From the NCBI RefSeq assembly GCF_009684755.1, contig NZ_BLBC01000009.1, forward strand, positions 1 to 64,000: 64,000 nucleotides of DNA, in the 5' to 3' direction. Made by a program: the position numbers and the translations under genes. Shown one piece after another: positions 1 through 8,372 of the stretch. The notes beneath the pieces are model-generated. The model did not search any database, was not told where the DNA came from, and was given only the letters and a program-made list of their open reading frames with translations. Every line of letters starts with the position of its first letter. Position 1 is the first letter of the stretch. The stretch comes from Capnocytophaga felis. GTDB lineage: Bacteria > Bacteroidota > Bacteroidia > Flavobacteriales > Flavobacteriaceae.

Positions 1-24
1 TAAGAAAAACAAAAGAAAAATTCT

Positions 25-32
25 TACCTTTG
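25..32 (+). promoter_or_regulatory. -7 promoter element TACCTTTG
   Basis: Exact match to the Bacteroidota -7 consensus TAnnTTTG, 23 bases before the ATG at 56. The -33 box would fall at or beyond the left window edge, so only half the promoter can be judged. Confidence 0.55.
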
Positions 33-55
33 GAAACTAAATTCTAACATTGTTT

Positions 56-1051
56 ATGAAACAAATATATTTTTTATCCGCATTAGGGCTATTACTTACG
101 CTAAACTCTTGTCAGGAGCAAAAAACCAAAAAAGAACATTCTTACACCGTTAAAGGAAGCGTTCCCAAAGGCACAAAAGGAAAAGTTTATCTGTTGGAAT
201 TCAAAAACAGAGAGTACACAGCCATAGATTCCGTTGATATACACAATGGAAATTTTAAATTTGAAGGAAAAACTTCTCAACCCCTTTTACACTCTTTACG
301 ACTGAACAACAAAGGAAAAAGAGCCAATTTCTTTCTGGAAAACACCTCCGTAACACTACACTTGAATAAAGATTGGACAATAGAAAGCATAAAAGGAAGC
401 AAAAACACTCAACTTTTTAAAACATACGACGACATAAACGAAAAAAGAGCCTTAAACTTGGACAGTATTCTCAAAACAGACAATAATTCACCTGTGATTG
501 CCTACTTTCTGGGGAGAAATGCTTATATGTACGACTATCCCGAACTCGTTTCGCTCAGAAAACAAATCGCTCCGGAATTGTTTAAAAATACATATATCGA
601 AGAACTTGACAAAGCCATCAGTAAGCTCGAAAAACTTCAGCCGGGACAACCCGCTCCTGATATTATTATGGAAAATCCGGACGGAAAAACTTTTAAACTA
701 ACCGATTTAAAAGGAAAAAATATACTCATCGACTTTTGGGCAACTTGGTGCCCCGACTGCCTCAAAGAAATTCCTTCATTGAAAGACATTTACAAAACAT
801 ACAAGCCAAAAAACTTTACAGTACTTAGTATCTCGCTCGACCGCAACAAAAACAACTGGAAAAAAGCCATCGCCGACGGGCTTTCGTGGGAACACGGTTT
901 TGTTGAAAACGCTTGGAAATCAGATGCAGCCCAAATATATACATTGCGTTGGTTGCCTACCTACATCTTGATTGATACAAACGGAATCATCATTGCACGT
1001 ACCATCGACAGTCAAAAAATGATTGAACACATCGAAAAGCTGGTCAATTAA
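56..1051 (+). CDS. Thioredoxin-like (TlpA/DUF4369) lipoprotein
   Basis: Probable envelope thiol-disulfide oxidoreductase of 331 residues. The N-terminus is a lipoprotein signal ending in LNSC. About 100 residues of DUF4369-like beta-rich sequence follow, then a C-terminal AhpC/TSA-thioredoxin fold. That fold carries the redox motif WCPDC (Cys232 and Cys235) and a cis-Pro region (LPTYILID). I chose the ATG at 56. A TTG two codons upstream at 50 is also open, but the ATG gives a standard signal peptide. A TACCTTTG -7 box lies at 25-32. Members of this family are common in Bacteroidota and their substrates are mostly unknown. The gene stands alone, with a long repeat-bearing gap after it. Confidence 0.85.
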   Translation: MKQIYFLSALGLLLTLNSCQEQKTKKEHSYTVKGSVPKGTKGKVYLLEFKNREYTAIDSVDIHNGNFKFEGKTSQPLLHSLRLNNKGKRANFFLENTSVTLHLNKDWTIESIKGSKNTQLFKTYDDINEKRALNLDSILKTDNNSPVIAYFLGRNAYMYDYPELVSLRKQIAPELFKNTYIEELDKAISKLEKLQPGQPAPDIIMENPDGKTFKLTDLKGKNILIDFWATWCPDCLKEIPSLKDIYKTYKPKNFTVLSISLDRNKNNWKKAIADGLSWEHGFVENAWKSDAAQIYTLRWLPTYILIDTNGIIIARTIDSQKMIEHIEKLVN

Positions 1052-1200
1052 ATCCGTTTTCTTTCTTTTTGAAGAAATAATTTGTACGACATTCCTTTAA
1101 AAACATTTTTTTGAGAAATAATAAGGAAGTATTCAATATATTCTTGCAAATATTCCATAATATTAATAAAAATAAATAATCACAATTCTTTTTTAGAAGA

Positions 1201-1486
1201 AGATTGCAAACAATCCGGCATCAAAAAAAGTTTTTCAGACAAGATTGCAAACAATCCGGCGTCAAAAAAAGTTTTTTAAACAAGATTGTAAACAATCCAG
1301 CTTCAAAAAAAGTTTTTCAGGCAAGATTACAAACAATCCAGCTTCAAAAAAAGTTTTTCAGATAAGATTACAAACAATCCAGCTTCAAAAAAAGTTTTTC
1401 AGGAAAGATTGCAGACAATCCAGTTTCAAAAAAAGTTTTTCAGACAAGATTACAAACAATCCAGCTTCAAAAAAAGTTTTCAGAAC
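1201..1486. repeat. Seven-copy 41-bp tandem repeat
   Basis: Seven head-to-tail units start at 1201, 1242, 1283, 1324, 1365, 1406 and 1447, so the period is exactly 41 bp. The last unit has lost one T in its T-run. Each unit contains a short dyad (GATTG-4 nt-CAATC, or GATT-6 nt-AATC in the GATTAC variants) followed by an A-run/G/T-run. Units differ at a few positions. The array fills the middle of the 554-bp gap between the thioredoxin-like gene and the methyltransferase; the remainder of that gap is plain AT-rich sequence. All three plus-strand frames lack stops through the unit, so open frames here are by-products and not genes. Confidence 0.95.
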
Positions 1487-1605
1487 TATATCGTGCATAA
1501 TTCTGTCAAATAAAAAATTTTTGAAAATAAATTCAATATAAAACTAATCATACATTTTTAAAATACATCGTTTTAATTTTAAAGTCGTTAAAAAATAATT
1601 TATAA

Positions 1606-2307
1606 ATGAAAGATTTATTCGGACAAGCCATCTTAGATTATCAGCAAGGCAATTACACTGAGGATATTAAAACAGAAACCACTATTTCGGAAGAAGATAT
1701 TTTGCCCCTGCCCTATTTATTTCGTTCATTCAAAGATATGCCAAAATTAGAGCAGAAAGCATTGCGTTTAGCCAGAGGAAAAGTTTTGGAAGTGGGTTGC
1801 GGAGCCGGTAGCCACGGATTGTATCTGCAAAACGAACGAAATTTGGAAGTTCATTCCATTGACATTTCGCCAAAGGCTGTCGAGGCTTGTAAACTCAGAG
1901 GTTTAAAGAACGTCTCGGTTGCCAATGTTATGGACTTCGAGGGGAAATTTGATACCATCTTGCTACTAATGAATGGAGCGGGAATGTGCGGACGATTAAA
2001 GCAAATGGGAACTTTTTTAACTAAAATTAAAAGTTTGTTAGCCCCAAACGGACAAATTTTAACCGATTCGTCCGACATTATTTATATGTTCGATGAAAAT
2101 GAAGATGGAACGTACGACGTACCGCTTCATTTTGATTATTACGGCGAGGTTGATTATTTAGTTAAGTACAAAAAAGAAAAAGAAGCCCCTTTTGCGTGGC
2201 TTTACGTGGATTACAATACTTTGCAGAACGTTGCACACTCGGTAGGATTAGAATGCGAATTAGTTGCCGAAGGAGAACATTACGACTACTTGGCAAGAAT
2301 GTTTTGA
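1606..2307 (+). CDS. Class I SAM-dependent methyltransferase
   Basis: Predicted cytosolic methyltransferase of 233 residues. Motif I (VLEVGCGAGSHG) is at residues 60-71. An acidic residue closes strand beta-2 (EVHSIDISPKAV), as expected for SAM ribose binding, and a motif-IV-like stretch (FDTILLLMNG) follows. The best general match is the Methyltransf_11/25-type Rossmann fold. The substrate cannot be told from sequence. The first 50 residues are helical and may form a substrate lid. It follows the 41-bp array and converges on the next gene with a 13-base gap. No operon partner is visible. Confidence 0.85.
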   Translation: MKDLFGQAILDYQQGNYTEDIKTETTISEEDILPLPYLFRSFKDMPKLEQKALRLARGKVLEVGCGAGSHGLYLQNERNLEVHSIDISPKAVEACKLRGLKNVSVANVMDFEGKFDTILLLMNGAGMCGRLKQMGTFLTKIKSLLAPNGQILTDSSDIIYMFDENEDGTYDVPLHFDYYGEVDYLVKYKKEKEAPFAWLYVDYNTLQNVAHSVGLECELVAEGEHYDYLARMF

Positions 2308-2320
2308 GGCTGGTTTATTT

Positions 2321-2941
2321 TTAATCCCAGTCCATTTCTTTTGCCATTTCTCTTTTCCTGAGGTATCTCTCGTAAACCATCCAAAATAATTGCGTCAGTA
2401 ATCCGATTGCGTTTTTCAACGATTGTTTGGGCATTTCTCGCATCTCATTTTGACGCAATTCTTTTATTTTATCCTCGCATTCTTGTTTGGATAGGTTGCC
2501 CAAAGTGTATTGAGCTACAGCTTCATATATTTGCACGATGTTCATTCCCCAAACTCGTAAAAATCTGTACAAACTCGGCTCAAAAGTTAGCAGAAAGTGA
2601 AAATCTTCCACCGTAAATTCAGGCACATCAAAATTTGCGACTATTTCTTTTTTAATTTCATTAGCCCGTTGTGTGTAATCGATAATTCTGTTTGAGATTT
2701 CATCTGCCGAAGAAAGAATATGACTGACGGAAAGTTCTTTTCCCACGAAAAAACTCACGTCATCGGCGTACTCCTCCGCTTCTTCATACGAAGAAAAATT
2801 CAGGTTAAGAAATTCATACTCCAAGTCTCTCCAAATGTTAAGGTAACAGAAATGAGTAAGTTTCGCTATCAAACGGCATTTTATATGTCTGTTTTTTCTA
2901 AAAAATGCCTCCGTGTATGTAATTTCGTCTTTCTTTTCCAT
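2321..2941 (-). CDS. Hypothetical protein, 206 aa
   Basis: I do not recognise this protein. It is soluble, with no signal peptide or membrane segment. It is rich in aromatic and charged residues and predicted mostly helical. The N-terminal half has an acidic stretch (SSYEEAEEYADD) and the C-terminal half a basic helix (YERYLRKREMAKE). Codon use resembles the neighbours and the frame is intact, so I treat it as real. It lies between a convergent methyltransferase and the topA terminator, so it probably has its own promoter in the 40-base space upstream. It may be a lineage-specific flavobacterial family. Confidence 0.65.
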   Translation of the reverse strand: MEKKDEITYTEAFFRKNRHIKCRLIAKLTHFCYLNIWRDLEYEFLNLNFSSYEEAEEYADDVSFFVGKELSVSHILSSADEISNRIIDYTQRANEIKKEIVANFDVPEFTVEDFHFLLTFEPSLYRFLRVWGMNIVQIYEAVAQYTLGNLSKQECEDKIKELRQNEMREMPKQSLKNAIGLLTQLFWMVYERYLRKREMAKEMDWD

Positions 2942-2982
2942 ATTTTTTGTCAGGATAAAGTTATTAAAGTAATTTTATAAAA

Positions 2983-3017
2983 AAAACTTTGACAAAATTA
3001 ATTCCTGTCAAAGTTTT
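2983..3017 (-). terminator. Terminator downstream of topA
   Basis: Perfect 12-bp stem (2983-2994 with 3006-3017) and an 11-base loop, directly after the topA stop codon. A T-run follows on the minus strand. Confidence 0.85.
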
Positions 3018-3024
3018 AAAATTG

Positions 3025-5535
3025 TTATTTTTTCTTTGTTTTTGTGGCTGTCTTTTTGGTTTTTGTTCCTTTTGAAGCCGTTTTTGTTTTCGGAGTTTTT
3101 TCGGCAATCAAGGCCGTAGCTTGTTCTAAAGTGAATGCCTCAACGTCGGTTTCCTTTGGCAATTCTATTTTGGTTTTGCCTTTTATTAAATTATAGCGTC
3201 CCCAACGTGCTTTTTCCAATCGGATGGTGCCATCTTCCCATTCTTTTACTACTTTCTCCGATTCTTTTTGCAATTTATTCTCGATGAGTTCTTCTACATC
3301 TTGTTGCGAAAGGTTATCGAAGTCATATTTTTTGTTTACGTTGATGAAAATGTTATTCCATTTTATAAAGGGTCCGAATCTGCCCGTTCCTTTGGTAACT
3401 TCCATATCCTGATAAAATGCGATAGGAGCATCGGCTTTTTTCTTTTGTGAAATAAGTTCTTTGGCTCGTTCGATAGTTACGCTGAAGACATCTTCTCCTT
3501 TTTCCAAAGAAATAAAAGTATCTCCGTAACGCACATACGGTCCGAACCTTCCTACATTTACATCAACCTCTTTTCCGTCAACGATACCGAGTTTTCTGGG
3601 GAGTTCAAAGAGTTTCAGAGCTTCCTCGAAAGTAATCGTTTCGATAGACATTCCCGAGTGAAGGCTTGCGAAGAGTGGCTTTTCATCATCTTCATTTGTT
3701 CCTATTTGAGCCATTGCTCCGAAGCGTCCTAAGCGAACGCTGAGTGGTCGTCCTGATTTCGGGTCGATTCCCAACACACGCTCACCTGTTTCCCTTCCTG
3801 CATTTTTTTCTACATTCTCCACAACAGGATGAAAATGAGTATAGAAATGTTGTAACATCTCTGTCCAATTTTCGGTGCCTTCTGCAATGTTATCGAAACT
3901 TCCCTCTACTTTGGCAGTAAAGTTATAGTCCATAATACTCTCAAAATTAGCTACCAAGAAATCATTTACAACAATTCCGATGTCGGTAGGGATTAATTTG
4001 CCTTTGTCCGCCCCCACTCTTTCCGTAAGCGTTTTTTGTTTGATGGTTTCTCCTGAAAGTATGAGTTGCCCGTATTTTCGTTCCTCTCCCTCAAATGAGC
4101 TACGCTCTACATAACCTCTGTTTTGGATTGTTGAAATTGTGGGTGCATACGTTGAAGGTCGCCCGATGCCTAATTCTTCCAACTTCTTCACTAAAGAAGC
4201 CTCAGTGTAGCGAGCCGGCGGACGCGTAAACCTCTGTGTGGCAATAATGTTGTTATTGCTAACAGATTCTCCCTTTTTCAGAGTTGGTAACATTCCTTCT
4301 TGTTCTTCCTCTTCATCGTCACTTCCTTCGAGATATACTTTTAAAAATCCGTCAAAGCGAATCATTTCTCCGCTGGCTGTAAAAAGCTCATTATGTTTAT
4401 CAGCTTGAATTTTAACGTTAGTTCGTTCCAACTGAGCGTCAGCCATTTGTGAGGCAATCGTGCGTTTCCAAATAAGCTCATACAAACGAACTTGGTCACT
4501 TTCTCCGGAAATGGTAGCACGCATCATATCTGTAGGACGAATAGCTTCGTGTGCTTCCTGAGCTCCTTTAGTTTTTGTGGCAAAATTGCGAACCTGACTG
4601 TATTGATTTCCGTATATGTTAACGATGGCATTTTTTGCAGTATTTATCGCCTCTTGTGAAAGGTTGGTGCTGTCGGTACGCATATATGTTATAAAACCTG
4701 ACTCGTACAAACGCTGTGCAATCATCATTGTTTTACTTACCGAGAAGTAGAGTTTTCGAGAAGCCTCTTGTTGCAACGTTGAAGTGGTAAAAGGAGGTGC
4801 AGGCGACTTCTTCGCAGGTTTAGTTTCCAAAGAAGCTATCTTGAAATTTGCTCCTACATTTTTTTCCAAGAATTGTTTGGCTTCTTCCAATGTATCAAAT
4901 GATTTCGGAAGGGTTGCTTTAAATGTTTTTCCTTCAGGATTAGCAAATTCTGCCGTTATTTTGTAGGAGAAATTAGTTTTAAAATCTTGAATTTCGCGTT
5001 CTCGTTCAACAATTAGCCTTACAGAAACCGATTGAACTCTTCCTGCCGAAAGCCCGCTTTTAACTTTTTTCCAAAGCACCGGTGAAAGTTCATATCCCAC
5101 AAGCCTATCCAACACACGGCGTGCTTGTTGTGCATTTACCAAATTGTAATCAATTCCTCTCGGATTTTGAATGGCTTTTTCAATCGCAGATTTTGTAATA
5201 GAGTTAAAAACAATCCGTTTTGTATTTTCAGGTTTTAATTTTAAAGTCTCGGACAGGTGCCAAGAAATAGCCTCTCCCTCGCGGTCCTCATCACTTGCTA
5301 ACCAAACCGTTTCGGCTTTTTGAGTAAGTGTTTTCAGCTCTTTAACAACTGCTTTTTTATCACTGGACACCAAATACTTAGGCTTGAAATCATTTTCAAT
5401 ATCTACACCCAATTCTTTGGAAGGTAAATCAACGATATGCCCGTAGCTTGATACTACTTTAAAATCTTTCCCTAAAAATTTTTCAATGGTTTTTGCCTTC
5501 GCAGGCGACTCTACAATTACTACGTTTTTAGCCAT
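3025..5535 (-). CDS. topA: DNA topoisomerase I
   Basis: Type IA topoisomerase that relaxes negative supercoils through a 5'-phosphotyrosyl intermediate. It has 836 residues counted from MAKNVVIVESP at 5535. The frame stays open 31 codons further upstream, but that extension is not family-like. The Toprim domain opens with VVIVESPAKAK and carries the acidic triad DEDREGEA (residues 83-90). The active-site Tyr284 lies in FITYMRTDST. In place of C4 zinc fingers, the C-terminus has four glycine-rich repeats of the GRFGP/GRWG type (one starting LGRFGAMAQIG, the last ARWGRYN) and then a Lys/Thr tail. A TATTTTTG -7-like box reads on the minus strand at 5555-5562. Monocistronic. Confidence 0.97.
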   Translation of the reverse strand: MAKNVVIVESPAKAKTIEKFLGKDFKVVSSYGHIVDLPSKELGVDIENDFKPKYLVSSDKKAVVKELKTLTQKAETVWLASDEDREGEAISWHLSETLKLKPENTKRIVFNSITKSAIEKAIQNPRGIDYNLVNAQQARRVLDRLVGYELSPVLWKKVKSGLSAGRVQSVSVRLIVEREREIQDFKTNFSYKITAEFANPEGKTFKATLPKSFDTLEEAKQFLEKNVGANFKIASLETKPAKKSPAPPFTTSTLQQEASRKLYFSVSKTMMIAQRLYESGFITYMRTDSTNLSQEAINTAKNAIVNIYGNQYSQVRNFATKTKGAQEAHEAIRPTDMMRATISGESDQVRLYELIWKRTIASQMADAQLERTNVKIQADKHNELFTASGEMIRFDGFLKVYLEGSDDEEEEQEGMLPTLKKGESVSNNNIIATQRFTRPPARYTEASLVKKLEELGIGRPSTYAPTISTIQNRGYVERSSFEGEERKYGQLILSGETIKQKTLTERVGADKGKLIPTDIGIVVNDFLVANFESIMDYNFTAKVEGSFDNIAEGTENWTEMLQHFYTHFHPVVENVEKNAGRETGERVLGIDPKSGRPLSVRLGRFGAMAQIGTNEDDEKPLFASLHSGMSIETITFEEALKLFELPRKLGIVDGKEVDVNVGRFGPYVRYGDTFISLEKGEDVFSVTIERAKELISQKKKADAPIAFYQDMEVTKGTGRFGPFIKWNNIFINVNKKYDFDNLSQQDVEELIENKLQKESEKVVKEWEDGTIRLEKARWGRYNLIKGKTKIELPKETDVEAFTLEQATALIAEKTPKTKTASKGTKTKKTATKTKKK

Positions 5536-5681
5536 ATTACTAACTTTTGGTCGGCAAAAATAGTAATTTAATTGATATTTGAAAATTAAATTATTCTTAA
5601 AATCAGAATTTTGGCTCAAAGAAGTCATAAAAACACAATAATCATCAAAAAAGAAGAAGTCTTTTTAAAAAAACAAAAAGA

Positions 5682-5726
5682 AAAACTCTACCAAAGCCTC
5701 GTAAAAATAAGCTTCAATAGAGTTTT
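5682..5726 (-). terminator. Terminator downstream of acyl-CoA dehydrogenase
   Basis: A 9-bp outer stem (AAAACTCTA at 5682-5690 with TAGAGTTTT at 5718-5726) encloses a further AAGC/GCTT pairing. A long T-run follows on the minus strand. It sits just past the stop of the gene ending at 5754. Confidence 0.65.
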
Positions 5727-5753
5727 CAACATCAATGTTTCAAGAACAATTTT

Positions 5754-7532
5754 TTATTTTTTGCTAATTTCTTCCGCAATAAACTCTTTTAAATCGATGA
5801 CTTTCGGATAATTATGATATTTCGTAAATCGTTTCAAACCCATCAGTAACATTCTTTGTTCATCGCCATCGCTGAAAGAAATTATGCCATCCTTAGCTCG
5901 GGTAATTATTTTTTCAACGGATTGATATAAACGAAGCTTGGTCATCGCTATTTGTACCTTCTGATTTTCTTTACCAAATCGCTTCACGTTTTTCTCTGTT
6001 CGCAATATTGCCGATTCAGATATATAGATTTCCATCATAATATCAGAAGCTGCCATTAATAGCAGTTGGTGTTTTTCCAAATCGGTTCCGTACTTTTGAA
6101 TGGCAAATCCTGAAACCATCAGAAAAACTTTTTTCAAACGAGAAATTAATTCTTTTTCTTCTGACATTACTTCCGAAAAATCAGGAATTTCAAAGGAAGG
6201 AATTCCCATCAACTCATCTTTAACTGCCATTGCAGGAGTGAGCAAATCCACGTGTCCTTTCATTGCTTTTTTGATAAGCATTCCCACTGAAAGCATTCGA
6301 TTAATTTCGTTTGTTCCTTCATAAATACGTGTAATACGAGCATCTCGCCAAGCACTTTCCATAGGCAAATCAGCAGAATATCCCATTCCTCCAAAAATTT
6401 GAATTCCCTCATCGCTACTTTGTTGAACATATTCTGAAAGCATTACTTTCAGAATGGAACATTCAATGGCGTATTCTTCAATACTTTTAAGTTCGGCTTC
6501 ATTTTCAGGATTGCCTTGTGATTTTCGGATTTCTATTCTGTTTTCAATCTCTTTCAGAGTTCTGTACACAGCCGCCTCTCCCGCATACAGATTGGTTGCC
6601 ATTTCTGCAATTTTCCCTTTAATGGCACCAAATTCAATAATTTTTGTTCCAAACTGAATGCGTTCTTTAGCGTAATTTAATGAATTTTCAAGTATGCGAC
6701 GTTGAGCATCTAAAGTAGCAACAGACAATTTCACACGTCCGATATTTAACACATTCAATGCTATTTTGAATCCGTTATTTCTCTCCGAAAGCATATTTTC
6801 AATCGGTACTTTCGTGTTATTAAAAAATATCTGTCGGGTAGATGAAGCGTGTATTCCTAACTTATGTTCTTCCTCTCCTAAAGTTATTCCATTGGGGTTG
6901 GACGGGTCATATTCTACAACAAATGCTGTTATATTTTTATCGTCATTTATACGTGCAAATACTGTAAATATTGTAGCAAATCCGGCATTTGAAATCCACA
7001 TTTTTTGACCATTGAGAACATAATATTTTCCGTCGGGAGAAAGCTCTGCTTTTGTTTTCCCTGCATTAGCATCAGAACCGGCTTCAGGCTCCGTCAAGCA
7101 GTAAGCCCCAAAGGCTTTACCTGTTGCCAATTTCGGAAGATATTTTTGCTTCTGCTGTTCCGTTCCGTAAAGAAGAATCGGCATTGTTCCGATACCCGTA
7201 TGAGCCCCAAAAGCTGTCGCAAATGAACCTGTCGCTCCCGAAATGTAATCACAAACTATTGATGAGGTAACAAATCCCATACCGAGTCCGCCATATTCCT
7301 CAGGCACAGCCATTCCTAACAAACCCATCTCGCCAATTTTCTGCATCATTTCTATGGTATAACCATAATCCTTCTGCTCAAAACGAGGCTTATTCGGATA
7401 AATTTCTTTATCTATGAATTCTTTAACTGTATCTCTCATCAAGATTTGTTCTTCTGAAAAATCTTCGGGAGTAAAAATGTTTTCACATAGGGTTTCTTTT
7501 ACTAAGAACTCTCCTCCTCTAGTTGTTTCCAT
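5754..7532 (-). CDS. Acyl-CoA dehydrogenase
   Basis: FAD-dependent acyl-CoA dehydrogenase of 592 residues, expected to catalyse the first oxidation of beta-oxidation. Visible family signatures are CLTEPEAGSDA (FAD/substrate loop), MWISNAG, and the C-terminal IQIFGGMGYS plus RIYEGTNEINR. The Glu of YEGTNE occupies the catalytic-base position of medium-chain enzymes. About 180 residues follow that motif, so the protein is longer than the classical ~380 and matches the ~600-residue subgroup common in Bacteroidota. It is the only beta-oxidation dehydrogenase here. An acyl-CoA synthetase lies two genes away on the same strand. A TATATTTG box reads on the minus strand at 7567-7574. Chain-length specificity is unknown. 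Confidence 0.92.
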   Translation of the reverse strand: METTRGGEFLVKETLCENIFTPEDFSEEQILMRDTVKEFIDKEIYPNKPRFEQKDYGYTIEMMQKIGEMGLLGMAVPEEYGGLGMGFVTSSIVCDYISGATGSFATAFGAHTGIGTMPILLYGTEQQKQKYLPKLATGKAFGAYCLTEPEAGSDANAGKTKAELSPDGKYYVLNGQKMWISNAGFATIFTVFARINDDKNITAFVVEYDPSNPNGITLGEEEHKLGIHASSTRQIFFNNTKVPIENMLSERNNGFKIALNVLNIGRVKLSVATLDAQRRILENSLNYAKERIQFGTKIIEFGAIKGKIAEMATNLYAGEAAVYRTLKEIENRIEIRKSQGNPENEAELKSIEEYAIECSILKVMLSEYVQQSSDEGIQIFGGMGYSADLPMESAWRDARITRIYEGTNEINRMLSVGMLIKKAMKGHVDLLTPAMAVKDELMGIPSFEIPDFSEVMSEEKELISRLKKVFLMVSGFAIQKYGTDLEKHQLLLMAASDIMMEIYISESAILRTEKNVKRFGKENQKVQIAMTKLRLYQSVEKIITRAKDGIISFSDGDEQRMLLMGLKRFTKYHNYPKVIDLKEFIAEEISKK

Positions 7533-7637
7533 ATATTTTTAAGTTAAAAATTAGACTCTATTGCCACAAATATAATAATAAAATATGAAAATCGGAATTT
7601 TTCATCTGTTTTTTTACAATTCAGCTAACATATCAAA

Positions 7638-8327
7638 TCAGATTTTTAGCGTTTCTAAGTATTTTTTTACTTCATCGCTTATTCTGCGACTTTCTTTAGC
7701 TTTTTGAATAGCTTTGTTTTGTACAAATTTGCTCAACGATTTTTCCTCAATGATAAAAAGTGTTGTTTCAGGTTGTTTTGCCATAGCCGTAGCAAAATAC
7801 CAAGCTATCATCATATTCACGTAATATTCATCACTTTTTACATCTGCAACCAAACGAAGCATTTCTTTTTTAAAATTTTCATCAAGAAAATTGGACAAAA
7901 GGAGTCCGATTGCATACCTAATCGTATAAACTTCATTACTTTTCAGCCATTCTTTTATTTTTTCATACACTTGATGTGGATATTTCTTGAAAATTTTCGG
8001 AGAAAATGTGTCACAAGTAGCCCAATTATCTATATTTGGAAGAAATTTCTCGGTATATTCCATCGCAAGGTTGTAATCTCTCAGATTTTCTATAAGAAAA
8101 GCGTGTAGATTGTTTTCTTCAAAATAAAAATGAGAAGGTAAATTGAGATACAAAAAGCTGTCGTTCTGTTTAGAAAAATCTTTAGCAAACTTTCTCAATG
8201 CCGGAATTCTAATTCCAATAATTTTATCTGGCGAAATTGTAGGAATTAATTTAGAAGTGAATTTTTTATAATCCTCATCTTTCAGCGTGAATAGCTTTTT
8301 TCTGATTTGTTTTTCAATTGTTTCCAT
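7638..8327 (-). CDS. DNA alkylation repair protein (AlkD-like)
   Basis: HEAT-like-repeat protein of 229 residues matching the DNA alkylation repair family (PF08713; AlkC/AlkD). It is predicted to recognise and excise alkylated purines without base flipping. The N-terminal GIRIPALRKFAKDF, the NIDNWATCDTF segment (Trp and Asp in the AlkD active-site region) and the repeated helical pairs with YVNMMIAWYFATA support this. The length is normal for AlkD. It lies between two lipid-metabolism genes and is not obviously co-functional with them. The 45-base gap to the upstream acyl-CoA synthetase gene contains that gene's terminator, so it is probably transcribed separately. Confidence 0.85.
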   Translation of the reverse strand: METIEKQIRKKLFTLKDEDYKKFTSKLIPTISPDKIIGIRIPALRKFAKDFSKQNDSFLYLNLPSHFYFEENNLHAFLIENLRDYNLAMEYTEKFLPNIDNWATCDTFSPKIFKKYPHQVYEKIKEWLKSNEVYTIRYAIGLLLSNFLDENFKKEMLRLVADVKSDEYYVNMMIAWYFATAMAKQPETTLFIIEEKSLSKFVQNKAIQKAKESRRISDEVKKYLETLKI

Positions 8328-8343
8328 ATCAATAAAAAAGAAA

Positions 8344-8367
8344 AAGGACAGAATTAATTCCGTCCTT
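8344..8367 (-). terminator. Terminator downstream of acyl-CoA synthetase
   Basis: Near-perfect 12-bp hairpin with almost no loop beyond AATT. The one mismatch in the plus strand becomes a G-U pair in minus-strand RNA, and T-runs follow on that strand. Both support termination of the gene ending at 8373. Confidence 0.85.
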
Positions 8368-8372
8368 ATTTT

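Noticed and set aside
1201-1486. CRISPR array
   Set aside because: The units are contiguous and nearly identical over the full 41-bp period. There are no unique spacers and no cas genes.
1245-1541. 98-residue coding region over the tandem repeat
   Set aside because: It would start on TTG, and the repeat has no stop in any plus-strand frame. The period is not a multiple of three, so an open frame is expected by chance.
5536-5628. Extended N-terminus of TopA
   Set aside because: The extra 31 residues have no family match. MAKNVVIVESP at 5535 is the normal start and a -7-like box lies just upstream of it.
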